A stretch of DNA of 64,000 nt from Candidatus Zixiibacteriota bacterium (lineage in GTDB: Bacteria; Zixibacteria; MSB-5A5; GN15; FEB-12). The stretch is from the NCBI GenBank assembly GCA_035380245.1, contig DAOSXA010000002.1:186001-250000 (forward strand). Reading direction: 5' to 3'. This document shows positions 54,979 through 62,832 of this stretch, piece after piece. The notes beneath the pieces are model-generated. The model saw only the letters and a program-made list of their open reading frames with translations, was not told the origin of the DNA and ran no database searches. The first letter of the stretch is position 1, and each line of letters opens with the position of its first letter. The translations under genes were made by a program, and so were the position numbers.

Positions 54979-56568
54979 TTAGCGTTTACCGCCACCCTTA
55001 CTCTTAGATCCACCGGAATTGGTTTTTCCCGAATTCCCATCAGTCGATGTTTTCGTGGTCTTCGTGGATTCACCCGAGGACTTCACCGCCGGGGTGCTGG
55101 TCTTAGTGGTCGTTTTAGTAGTCGTCCGGGTTTGGATTTTTTCCTTACTCGCACTACTCTTGCTGCTCGTACTGCCGCTCTTCTTCTGGTAGTATCCGTC
55201 AGAATTGCTGCCGCTGCTGCTGCTTCGAGTGCGTTCCTGGCTATCGCTGTCATAGGACCGAGTGGAAGTGGAGATACGGCTCTTACCGGAAGTTGAATAG
55301 TCGTTTTCTGAATCATTCGAATTGTACCCACGGCTCGAGGATCGGCTGGTCGAATACTTAGTTCCGGTGGACACATCATAGACGCTGCTCTTGGTCCTCG
55401 TCTTGGAAGAAGAACTGTATTTGGCCTGACTGCCGATACGGGCGTCGGAAGCATCGGTAGTAATACCGGCGGTCTCATAACCCCGATCGGTCTCTACCAG
55501 CTTTGTCGTGCCGCGAACGTAGTTCTTGGTGCCGGCGAATTCGATGTTATTATCGTCATTCGTGCCGTTATTGACATTTATCGTCTTGTCGTTAACGACG
55601 ATTTTCCCCCGTGATGTCGTTGCCGAGGAGGCTATGATAGCACTTTTACGTTCGGCGAATTTCGGATAACCGTTCGTCACCGGATCCCGATAACCGGAGA
55701 ATCTGACTTCTTTGTATTTCGACATCACGTTCGGCTGCGGCTGTACGATCGAACGGTCAAAAACCACCGTCGAGAATCGAGTCACATGGAAATCATGCTC
55801 CCAGCAATGGCGCCAGTGATCGTACACCGTGATCGTATGCCAACCGACGTACAACCGTGGGATGTACAGTGGCGCAACGCCCCAGAAGATTCCATCGACA
55901 TAAATACTGGCACCGAAAGGATAATCGATGTAGACATTACCACAGACAGTCCAGGAAGGATAAACCGGATAATAAACCGGCTCGAAATACTGCTGTTCCC
56001 ATTCGTTGATATAAAGCGCTGAGCGATCGAAAGCGAATTTCTGACCTTCATAGCGTGCGAAATAACGAGCGTTCACCCAATCCATGAACTCATGGCGATC
56101 ATCCCAGTCACAGACAAGACCTGATTCTGGATACCAATCGGGGATTTCGATTCTTTCCCGCGAAGCAATAGCCTGGATATTCTCCACTCCTTCGGGGCCG
56201 GAGATTACCAGGTCGAAATCATCATCCGATCCCGGCAGCGTGTAAGTAACACCACCGGTTACATAATTATCCTGACCGGCATCGGTCGGAAACAACATGT
56301 TCACCCGACCGCGACTGTCGACGGAATAAAGCACCACGAAAGCATCGCGGTTGGCGCGGAAATAAATCACCACTTTATCGCCGATGTAGAAATCTCCATC
56401 CGAATGATTGGTCCAGATTTCAACGTCCAGGTACCGGTCGTACCTGATCATATCGTCTCCCACCGGGTCTTCATAACTCTGGGCTATACTTTGTGATGAC
56501 GCCTGCGGGACAACGATCATCAGCGCCATTATCAGCAGGCTTGCCTTGATTGCTATTCTCTTAAACAT
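54979..56568 (-). CDS. Secreted DUF4384/PEGA protein with Ser/Thr-rich tail
   Basis: The 529-residue protein starts at ATG 56568, preceded by AAGGAAGG; an ATG at 56595 adds nine residues and lacks a good site. After the signal peptide, residues about 40-160 are a DUF4384 domain (DVEIWTNHSDGDFYIGDKVVIYFRANRDAFVVLYSVDSRGRVNMLFP in outline). A PEGA-like module follows (about 215-265; YIDYPFGASIYVDGIFWGVAPLYIPRLYVGWHTITVYD in outline). The last 170 residues are Ser/Thr/Lys/Gly-rich low complexity. Family function is unknown; PEGA and DUF4384 are often seen in envelope stress or surface proteins. It follows the FN3 lipoprotein gene by about 40 bases. Confidence 0.85.
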   Translation of the reverse strand: MFKRIAIKASLLIMALMIVVPQASSQSIAQSYEDPVGDDMIRYDRYLDVEIWTNHSDGDFYIGDKVVIYFRANRDAFVVLYSVDSRGRVNMLFPTDAGQDNYVTGGVTYTLPGSDDDFDLVISGPEGVENIQAIASRERIEIPDWYPESGLVCDWDDRHEFMDWVNARYFARYEGQKFAFDRSALYINEWEQQYFEPVYYPVYPSWTVCGNVYIDYPFGASIYVDGIFWGVAPLYIPRLYVGWHTITVYDHWRHCWEHDFHVTRFSTVVFDRSIVQPQPNVMSKYKEVRFSGYRDPVTNGYPKFAERKSAIIASSATTSRGKIVVNDKTINVNNGTNDDNNIEFAGTKNYVRGTTKLVETDRGYETAGITTDASDARIGSQAKYSSSSKTRTKSSVYDVSTGTKYSTSRSSSRGYNSNDSENDYSTSGKSRISTSTRSYDSDSQERTRSSSSGSNSDGYYQKKSGSTSSKSSASKEKIQTRTTTKTTTKTSTPAVKSSGESTKTTKTSTDGNSGKTNSGGSKSKGGGKR

Positions 56569-56606
56569 GACTGTCACCTTCCTTTCCTGATCCATCCGGC
56601 CGATAT

Positions 56607-57449
56607 TTACAGCGTCCCTGACGCTGCATCCGTATTCGCGGGTCGGGCCGGAGTCAGTTCCGGGTTATTTTGATCTGTCTGATAGGCGTATTCAAATGTC
56701 ACCGTTCCGGCAACTTCATCAAAAGCCGTTACACGCAGTTTGGCATAATGCAGGTCATCGGTGCGCACAACGTACGTATGACCACCGATTACCTGCGCCC
56801 AGCCGAGCATGGACCAACCGGTTTGCGGCGCCCAGCCGATCTCATAAAACACACTGGTGTAACCCATGTCCTGAATTTCAGTATCAAGATTGTCAACATC
56901 GCCGGCGTTGACGTACAACTGACCGTTGACATCGCTGTCGATGAAAACATCCGCCAGACTCGAAGTGCGAGCTACCACCGATCCGGTCGCGAAATTAAAT
57001 CCCGCCGCATCGGCATTGACTGCCATATCATAAAGCGTCACTTCGCCTTCCGGTCGAGGCGTATCAAAGACATCTTCCGCCGACAACTCCGAGGACTGAC
57101 CGGCGGCATCGACCGCCGTAACGGCATAGAAGTAAGTATTACCGTTCACCGCAGTGTAATCGATATATTGATAGTAAATCAAATCGAGATTGGGATTGTC
57201 GTCGGCATCGACACTACCGATTGCCTGGTAGTTAGTCAGTTGATCGAACGAACGCCAGATCACGTACTCTCTGATATCACGGTCGTACGGTCCCGCCCAG
57301 TAGATATAAACGGCATTATCACCGGTAATCGAATAGACACCCTGGGGTGTCGGCGGTGCCGGATCGTAAACGGTATCTTCATCATCACCACAGCCGACCA
57401 GAACAACCACCAGCAAGATCGCAGATAATAACATCAAAATACGTGACAT
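56607..57449 (-). CDS. FN3-like lipoprotein
   Basis: A 280-residue lipoprotein with leader ending VLVGC (Cys20). Residues about 35-130 form a fibronectin type III-like domain (TPQGVYSITGDNAVYIYWAGPYDRDIREYVIWRS, then YFYAVTAVDAAGQSSELS, outline). The remainder is beta-rich, with 'YAKLRVTAFDEVAGTVTFEYAYQ', and unrecognised. A TAAGGAG site precedes the ATG. It heads the unit with the DUF4384 and Lys-rich genes; a sigma-54-like element lies about 45 bases upstream. Confidence 0.85.
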   Translation of the reverse strand: MSRILMLLSAILLVVVLVGCGDDEDTVYDPAPPTPQGVYSITGDNAVYIYWAGPYDRDIREYVIWRSFDQLTNYQAIGSVDADDNPNLDLIYYQYIDYTAVNGNTYFYAVTAVDAAGQSSELSAEDVFDTPRPEGEVTLYDMAVNADAAGFNFATGSVVARTSSLADVFIDSDVNGQLYVNAGDVDNLDTEIQDMGYTSVFYEIGWAPQTGWSMLGWAQVIGGHTYVVRTDDLHYAKLRVTAFDEVAGTVTFEYAYQTDQNNPELTPARPANTDAASGTL

Positions 57450-57489
57450 TTCTTGAACTCCTTAATTGCATTCTTTCTGCCTGATGTAA

Positions 57490-57506
57490 TACAAGAATCA
57501 TGCCAA
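57490..57506 (-). promoter_or_regulatory. Possible sigma-54-like promoter upstream of the FN3 lipoprotein gene
   Basis: On the minus strand TTGGCATGATTCTTGTA has GG and the -12 dinucleotide ten bases apart and matches the sigma-54 consensus except for T in place of C twice, one of them at -12 (GT for GC). The substituted -12 C is a serious mismatch, so this is tentative. The sigma-54 regulator gene ends 110 bases upstream. Confidence 0.35.
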
Positions 57507-57618
57507 TTCACGTATGTCTATGCCGTTCTTAACGATAGCGCAATAAGGCAAGCATCATTAAAACAATCCGCGCACAGATATTGTGCAGACCACCCATCCC
57601 CATGCACTGTTTATGTAG

Positions 57619-58971
57619 TTAACCTTTAGTAAGGTTGTATTCTTTAATTTTAGCCCGTAGAGTATTTCTATGAATGCCCAGTTTCTCGGAGGAAGCCCCG
57701 AGATTCCAGTCCATGCGATCCAGACATGTTTTGATATGATTCTTTTCAATTTCAGAGAGAGGCAGAATCTCGCCGGTCAATTCACTTGCCGATGAACGAG
57801 GCTGTAAACCGATTAAATCCTCCGCAGTGATTTTTTCCGATTGGGTCAGGACAACTGCTCGCTCGATGATGTTCTCCAGTTCACGGACATTTCCCGGCCA
57901 GTCGTAAGCAGTCAAAAGACCGGCTGCTTCGGAACTTATCCCGACCACTTCTTTGCCGATCTTCCGTGCGAATCGCTCCAGAAACGCTTCGGTCAACAGC
58001 ATGATATCTCCTCCACGGCTGGCTAAAGGAGGCATGGCGATATTGATCACATTGAGACGATAATAGAGATCCTCACGGAATTTCTTTTGTTCGACCTGTC
58101 GGGTCAGATCCCGATTGGTAGCTGCTATGATACGAATATCCAGCTCGATCTCCTTGACCGATCCGAGTCGCTGAATCCGATGATCTTCGAGAACCCGGAG
58201 CAATTTCACCTGCATGCTGAGAGGCATTTCACCAATCTCATCGAGAAATAAAGTGCCGCCGTCGGCCAGTTCGAATCTCCCCTGCTTAGCGGTATCGGCG
58301 CCGGTGTAGGCACCCTTTTCGTGACCGAATAACTCCGATTCAAGCAAAGTCTCAGGAAACGCCGCACAGTTGATCGCCACCAGCTTACGGTCTGATCGCG
58401 GTGACAAAGCATGTATCGCTCTTGCCACCAACTCCTTGCCGGTTCCCGAAGGACCGGTAATTAAAACCGTTGCATCGCGCCCGGCCACCAGACTGATAAG
58501 CTCCTTAACCTTGCGCATGGCCGGAGACTCGCCGATCAACTCACTGGCCGGAAATACCTCCGCGAGACGCTCGCTCATCACCTGGTTGTCAACCACCAGG
58601 CGGTTCTGTTCGGCCGCCCGTTCCAGCTTAAGCAGCAATTCGTCGAGGTCTTCGACCGGTTTGGTGAGATAATCGATCGCTCCGGCCTTCATGGCTCGTA
58701 CCGCGGTTTCGACCGTACCGAATGCGGTTAATACCACTACCTGTATGAACGGATTGATCTCGCGAAGACGTGTCAGCAGTTCCACTCCATCCATACCCGG
58801 CATTTTCATATCAACCAGCGCCAACGGAGTAAAGACCTCATGATAAGCCTTAAGTGCTTCTTCCCCGCTCCCGTAGGTGTATACTTCCCACCCTTGTTTG
58901 ATCAGGTACCCCTTAACCAATTCTCGTTGAGCGGGCTCATCGTCGACAACAATCAACTTACGTGTAATCAT
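57619..58971 (-). CDS. Sigma-54-dependent response regulator, NtrC family
   Basis: The 450-residue protein has a receiver domain with Asp54 as phosphoacceptor ([11 protein letters not shown]), an AAA+ domain with Walker A GPSGTGKE (173-180) and the sigma-54-contacting loop GAYTGA (220-225; a Tyr variant of GAFTGA), then a Fis-type helix-turn-helix at the C-terminus (about 410-448). I start at ATG 58971 ([12 protein letters not shown]); the longer frame to 59037 runs into the terminator of the preceding gene. Its partner kinase is not adjacent; the PAS kinase at 45202-47052 is a candidate. It probably activates sigma-54 promoters such as the one near 43010. Confidence 0.94.
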   Translation of the reverse strand: MITRKLIVVDDEPAQRELVKGYLIKQGWEVYTYGSGEEALKAYHEVFTPLALVDMKMPGMDGVELLTRLREINPFIQVVVLTAFGTVETAVRAMKAGAIDYLTKPVEDLDELLLKLERAAEQNRLVVDNQVMSERLAEVFPASELIGESPAMRKVKELISLVAGRDATVLITGPSGTGKELVARAIHALSPRSDRKLVAINCAAFPETLLESELFGHEKGAYTGADTAKQGRFELADGGTLFLDEIGEMPLSMQVKLLRVLEDHRIQRLGSVKEIELDIRIIAATNRDLTRQVEQKKFREDLYYRLNVINIAMPPLASRGGDIMLLTEAFLERFARKIGKEVVGISSEAAGLLTAYDWPGNVRELENIIERAVVLTQSEKITAEDLIGLQPRSSASELTGEILPLSEIEKNHIKTCLDRMDWNLGASSEKLGIHRNTLRAKIKEYNLTKG

Positions 58972-59008
58972 ATTCCCTGCAAGAAAGCTGTTCATGCAAC
59001 CGGATTCA

Positions 59009-59044
59009 ATAAAAAAGCCCGATGCGATGAAGCGCAACGGGCTT
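59009..59044 (-). terminator. Terminator after the outer-membrane barrel gene
   Basis: On the minus strand AAGCCCG-TTGCG-CTTCAT-CGCAT-CGGGCTT folds into a long stem followed by TTTTTTATT. It starts about 23 bases after the stop at 59067 and separates this gene from the sigma-54 regulator. Confidence 0.85.
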
Positions 59045-59066
59045 GAGAACTCTTATATAATTCAGA

Positions 59067-59714
59067 TCATTCACCGGAACCGATCAGAATTCTGATACCG
59101 GCGTGAATGTCTATCATGCCCAGATTATCACCGAATACGACGGTCTGCTCATCCCAGGATTTCTCAGCATCTTTCGTCTGAGCCGCATGGTAGTTGACCT
59201 CAAGAAACAATCCACTGTAATCGGCGCTGTAATAAAATACACCGGCGCCGATACCGTATGCCAGTGATGCGTCGTAAGACGTAGCATGGTACTTCGGATC
59301 AGGCAACTGCAAGTATGTGGTGAATTTCGGATTTTCCACACCTACGTGAGCTTTAATGTAGGGTTCGAAATTGCTCTCGCCCATAAAGTAGTATTTAACG
59401 TAGAGGTTGGGATTATACAGACGGTGATAGAGACCATCCACTTCAGGTCCGCCGTCAATAGCCATCTGGGTATAGATGAAATTGACACCTACCACCACGT
59501 TGTAACGCATGAAATAGCCAATGTCAATGCCAAGGCTCCAGCCCGTCTTGGCGCCGAGATCGCCGCCAAAATCAGTAATGCCGCCTGACGGGATTCCAAG
59601 ACCACCGTAGAAACATGTCTCCAGAACGTCACGGGCTTCCTCTTCCTGAGCCAGAGCAGAACCACTTGCAATCAACAAAACCAGAATCGCGATGACCGTA
59701 GAGTACTTTCTCAT
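59067..59714 (-). CDS. Outer-membrane beta-barrel protein, 215 aa
   Basis: A signal peptide ends in GSALA (about residue 22). The rest is Gly/Tyr-rich with alternating strands such as GWSLGIDIGYFMRYNVVVGVNFIYTQ, YNPNLYVKYYF and SGLFLEVNYHAAQTK (outline), ending IDIHAGIRILIGSGE. This is the pattern of small OmpW/OmpA-like barrels or the OMP_b-brl family. Its specific function is unknown. The ATG follows AGGATGGGG. It is a single-gene unit with its own promoter and terminator. Confidence 0.85.
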   Translation of the reverse strand: MRKYSTVIAILVLLIASGSALAQEEEARDVLETCFYGGLGIPSGGITDFGGDLGAKTGWSLGIDIGYFMRYNVVVGVNFIYTQMAIDGGPEVDGLYHRLYNPNLYVKYYFMGESNFEPYIKAHVGVENPKFTTYLQLPDPKYHATSYDASLAYGIGAGVFYYSADYSGLFLEVNYHAAQTKDAEKSWDEQTVVFGDNLGMIDIHAGIRILIGSGE

Positions 59715-59813
59715 TACCCCATCCTCAATGCTATCGTTTTCTTCTCATTCATGTAGACCGCAAGAGCTTAAAAATCCGTTTCAACACATGCCCTTCCGGC
59801 CGATCAAAGCGTT

Positions 59814-59842
59814 AATAAATACCTAGATAGACGGCTTGTCAA
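59814..59842 (-). promoter_or_regulatory. Sigma-70-type promoter of the barrel gene
   Basis: On the minus strand TTGACA (59842-59837) and TTTATT (59819-59814) are separated by 17 bases. The leader to the ATG at 59714 is about 90 bases. Confidence 0.55.
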
Positions 59843-59979
59843 CAGATTATGTCCAATGAAATCCGACCTGATACATGTCACGGGATGATTATCAAATCCA
59901 CGGGGATAAAAAAATACTTGAGTTTTCTGAGGCCTGGTAATTACTTAGCACTTTTGGCAGAAACGTGGAATAGGTTCAG

Positions 59980-61266
59980 ATGAAAGTATTAGTGATTGGA
60001 TCAGGAGGGCGGGAGCACGCTCTGGTTTGGAAGTTAAATCAATCGAAAAAGATTGACAAGATCTTCTGCGCTCCGGGGAATGCGGGCATTGGACAGATTG
60101 CTAAATGTGTTCGCATTAAACCTGAAAGTACCAAAGCTCTGGTTGATTTCGCCTCCCGTAACAAAATTAATCTGACTGTCGTTGGTCCCGAAGCACCGCT
60201 TACCAAAGGGATCGTCGATGAGTTTCAAAAACGCAAATTAAGAATTTTCGGCCCGAACAAGAAGGCCGCGGAACTCGAGGGCAGCAAGGTATTCGCCAAA
60301 GAGTTCATGCGTAAATACCATATCCCGACAGCGCCGTTTAAGGTGTTCGACAATCCGGCTGAGGCAATCGGTTTTTGCAAATCTGTCGAATTCCCGGTTG
60401 TTATAAAAGCCGACGGTCTGGCGGCAGGTAAAGGTGCCGTCATTGTCAAAAATATGAAGCAGGCCGAGAGTACGATCGATGACATCATGGTGCAGAAGTC
60501 ATTCGGCCAGGCCGGAGATCAGATCATCATTGAGTCATGTCTGAAGGGGCAGGAAGTCTCAATTATGGCCTTGTGCGACGGCAAAACAATCGCTCCGTTC
60601 CTGCCAAGCCAGGATCATAAACAAGCTCTCGATGGTGATCGAGGCCCGAATACCGGCGGCATGGGTGCGTATTGCCCCACTAATTTCACCGACGACGAAG
60701 TGATGGAACAGATTCAAGAACACATCATCCAGCGCACTTTGGCCGGCCTCAACTCCGAAGGCATCAAATACAAAGGGATAATTTACGCCGGGATCATGCT
60801 GACAGCACAGGGCCCCAAAGTGCTCGAATATAACTGTCGCTTCGGCGATCCTGAAACCCAGGCGGTGTTACCATTACTTAAATCCGATCTGCTCGATCTG
60901 ATGCGAGCGGTGGTTGATGAAAAACTTGCATCCCGAGGTAAGCTGGCCTGGCATACCGGAGCCGCAGCCTGTGTTATTATGGCCTCTCGTGGTTATCCCG
61001 GGAAATACGCAACGGGATTTCCCATTTCCGGTCTTACCGGAAAACACGAGGATGGCACCTACGTCTTCCATGCCGGGACGGAAATGAAAGACAATAACTT
61101 CGTCACCTCCGGCGGTCGGGTGCTCGGGGTCATGGGACGCGACAAATCACTGAAAGGTGCTTTGAGCAAAGCCTATCGAGCGGTAGGTAAAATCAAGTTT
61201 GAGGGAGCATCTTACCGTAAAGATATCGGATTCCGCGCCTCAAAACCAGTCGAGGAACAGGTTTAA
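59980..61266 (+). CDS. purD: Phosphoribosylamine-glycine ligase
   Basis: ATP-grasp enzyme of de novo purine synthesis, 428 residues. The N-terminal MKVLVIGSGGREHAL, 'GPEAPLTKGIVDEF', the ATP-binding VIKADGLAAGKGA (about 145-157) and DHKQALDGDRGPNTGGMGAYCP followed by YNCRFGDPETQAVLP (outline) are all diagnostic. It is followed by purE with three bases between them. Confidence 0.97.
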   Translation: MKVLVIGSGGREHALVWKLNQSKKIDKIFCAPGNAGIGQIAKCVRIKPESTKALVDFASRNKINLTVVGPEAPLTKGIVDEFQKRKLRIFGPNKKAAELEGSKVFAKEFMRKYHIPTAPFKVFDNPAEAIGFCKSVEFPVVIKADGLAAGKGAVIVKNMKQAESTIDDIMVQKSFGQAGDQIIIESCLKGQEVSIMALCDGKTIAPFLPSQDHKQALDGDRGPNTGGMGAYCPTNFTDDEVMEQIQEHIIQRTLAGLNSEGIKYKGIIYAGIMLTAQGPKVLEYNCRFGDPETQAVLPLLKSDLLDLMRAVVDEKLASRGKLAWHTGAAACVIMASRGYPGKYATGFPISGLTGKHEDGTYVFHAGTEMKDNNFVTSGGRVLGVMGRDKSLKGALSKAYRAVGKIKFEGASYRKDIGFRASKPVEEQV

Positions 61267-61269
61267 ATC

Positions 61270-61716
61270 ATGGCCAAAGTACTCATCGTGATTGGCTCGA
61301 AGTCAGATGCTGATTATGCCGAGAAGTGCAAACAACAACTCGAAGCATTCGGGATTGATTCATCGGTAGAGATTTCATCGGCGCACCGTCATCCGACTCG
61401 GACCGCAGAATTAGCCGCTGCGGCCGAAGCCGACGGTTTTGATGTCATCATCGCTATGGCCGGCCTGGCAGCAGCGCTTCCGGGAGTGGTTGCGGCCCAT
61501 TCCAACCTCCCTGTAATAGGAGTACCGTTGCCGGCAGCTTTGGGGGGAATCGATTCTTTGCTGTCAATCGTCCAGATGCCTCCCGGTATTCCGGTGGCTA
61601 CCATGGGGATTGGTTCCCCGGGGGCCAAAAACGCCGCCGTCATGGCAGCGCGCATTCTGGCTTTGAAGTACCCGCAAGTGGCCCAGGCAATTGCAAAACA
61701 TCGAGAAAACCTGTAG
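61270..61716 (+). CDS. purE: N5-carboxyaminoimidazole ribonucleotide mutase
   Basis: The 148-residue class I PurE isomerises N5-CAIR to CAIR. The GSKSDADYAE loop at the N-terminus, SSAHRHPTRT (the catalytic histidine loop), AMAGLAAALPGVVAAHS and 'GIPVATMGIGSPGAKNAAVMAA' are family blocks. In most PurE proteins the first loop is GSDSD; here a Lys replaces the first Asp. It forms an operon with purD. Confidence 0.95.
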   Translation: MAKVLIVIGSKSDADYAEKCKQQLEAFGIDSSVEISSAHRHPTRTAELAAAAEADGFDVIIAMAGLAAALPGVVAAHSNLPVIGVPLPAALGGIDSLLSIVQMPPGIPVATMGIGSPGAKNAAVMAARILALKYPQVAQAIAKHRENL

Positions 61717-61793
61717 TATTTTTTGGGACCGGTTAACGAACAGGCTTGTAAAACGTTTGAAGATTAGTAGTAACTTATATAAGGAATAGTTTG

Positions 61794-62675
61794 ATGAAAA
61801 GACTCACCATCTTCCTGACCATCGTAATGGCGCTTACCATCGTTTCAGGCATCCAGGCGGATACCGACAAAGCGAAAGAGAACTTCAACGCAGCGCTCAA
61901 GTCGGCCAAAGACGGTGAAATGGATGCCGCCGTGGTTGCTTATCGTGCAGCTATCGCCGAGGACCCGAACTATATCGATGCCTATATCAACCTCGGAGCG
62001 ATCTTCTTTCAACGTGAAGATTATGACAACGCTTTAGAAATGTTCCGCACCGCCACCGAAAAGGATGCTTCCAACGCCGAAGCATTTGCCAACTTAGGTC
62101 GCGTCGAGAATAAACTTAAGAAATACGGTGAAGCGGAAACAGCCCTGAAAGCAGCCTTAGCTATCAACCCGGAAGACGGTCCCGTTTACATGGATCTGGG
62201 CAAAGTATACTACAGCCAGAAAAAATACACTGAACTGATCGACGCCGTCACGAAGTATCATGAAAAGAGCCAGGGTGATAAAATGTCATGGTACCTGCTC
62301 GGAAAAGCCTACGAAAATACCGGTAACACCAATCAAGCCATTGAAGCCTATCGTCAGTCCACAGTTGCCGACCCCAGTTATTACTATGCCCACTTTGCCC
62401 TGGGCCAGCTTTACCTTTCTGAAGAAAAATACAAGCCTGCCGCCAGTTCTTTCCAGGCAGCTATGAAGGCTAAATCCACGAGTCACCTGGCTTCTTATAA
62501 CTATGCGATTGCAGTTGAATCAAGCAGCCCCGACAACTACAGCAAGAACATCGAGGTCTGGCAACAGTTCGTTAACAACTTCAAAGACAACGCCAAAGCG
62601 AGCAAACTAATCGCCCAGGCCCGCGATCATATCAAAGAACTCAAAGACGCTCAGGCTAAAGCCGGTCTTCAATAG
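61794..62675 (+). CDS. Secreted TPR protein
   Basis: The 293-residue protein has a signal peptide (about 1-23, ending near SGIQA) and about six to seven tandem TPRs from residue 25 to 240 (for example PNYIDAYINLGAIFFQREDYDNALEMF, in outline). The C-terminal part ends in a Lys/Ala-rich helix. The ATG at 61794 follows AAGGAA; a TTG one codon earlier is less likely. Probably a periplasmic scaffold. It is 77 bases after purE and ends in a terminator. Confidence 0.88.
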   Translation: MKRLTIFLTIVMALTIVSGIQADTDKAKENFNAALKSAKDGEMDAAVVAYRAAIAEDPNYIDAYINLGAIFFQREDYDNALEMFRTATEKDASNAEAFANLGRVENKLKKYGEAETALKAALAINPEDGPVYMDLGKVYYSQKKYTELIDAVTKYHEKSQGDKMSWYLLGKAYENTGNTNQAIEAYRQSTVADPSYYYAHFALGQLYLSEEKYKPAASSFQAAMKAKSTSHLASYNYAIAVESSSPDNYSKNIEVWQQFVNNFKDNAKASKLIAQARDHIKELKDAQAKAGLQ

Positions 62676-62697
62676 AGTTCATCTCTTTGTATGAATA

Positions 62698-62732
62698 AAA
62701 AGCCCCGACCAGGTTCACCGGCCGGGGCTTTC
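62698..62732 (+). terminator. Terminator after the TPR gene
   Basis: AAAGCCCCG and CGGGGCTTT form a strong stem around ACCAGGTTCACCGGC, followed by TCATTATAT. It starts 23 bases after the stop at 62675. Confidence 0.85.
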
Positions 62733-62756
62733 ATTATATATCCCTCACAAAGCTTC

Positions 62757-62795
62757 CTCAAAAAAGAAAGTCGCACTTCTGTAGCAGTGCGACTT
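62757..62795 (-). terminator. Terminator of the repeat-protein gene
   Basis: On the minus strand AAGTCGCACT and AGTGCGACTT form a perfect 10-bp stem with an 8-base loop, followed by TCTTTTTTG. It lies about 40 bases after the stop at 62833. Confidence 0.85.
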
Positions 62796-62832
62796 ATATC
62801 ATTTACCGGTATTACCGGGACGATCTACATCC

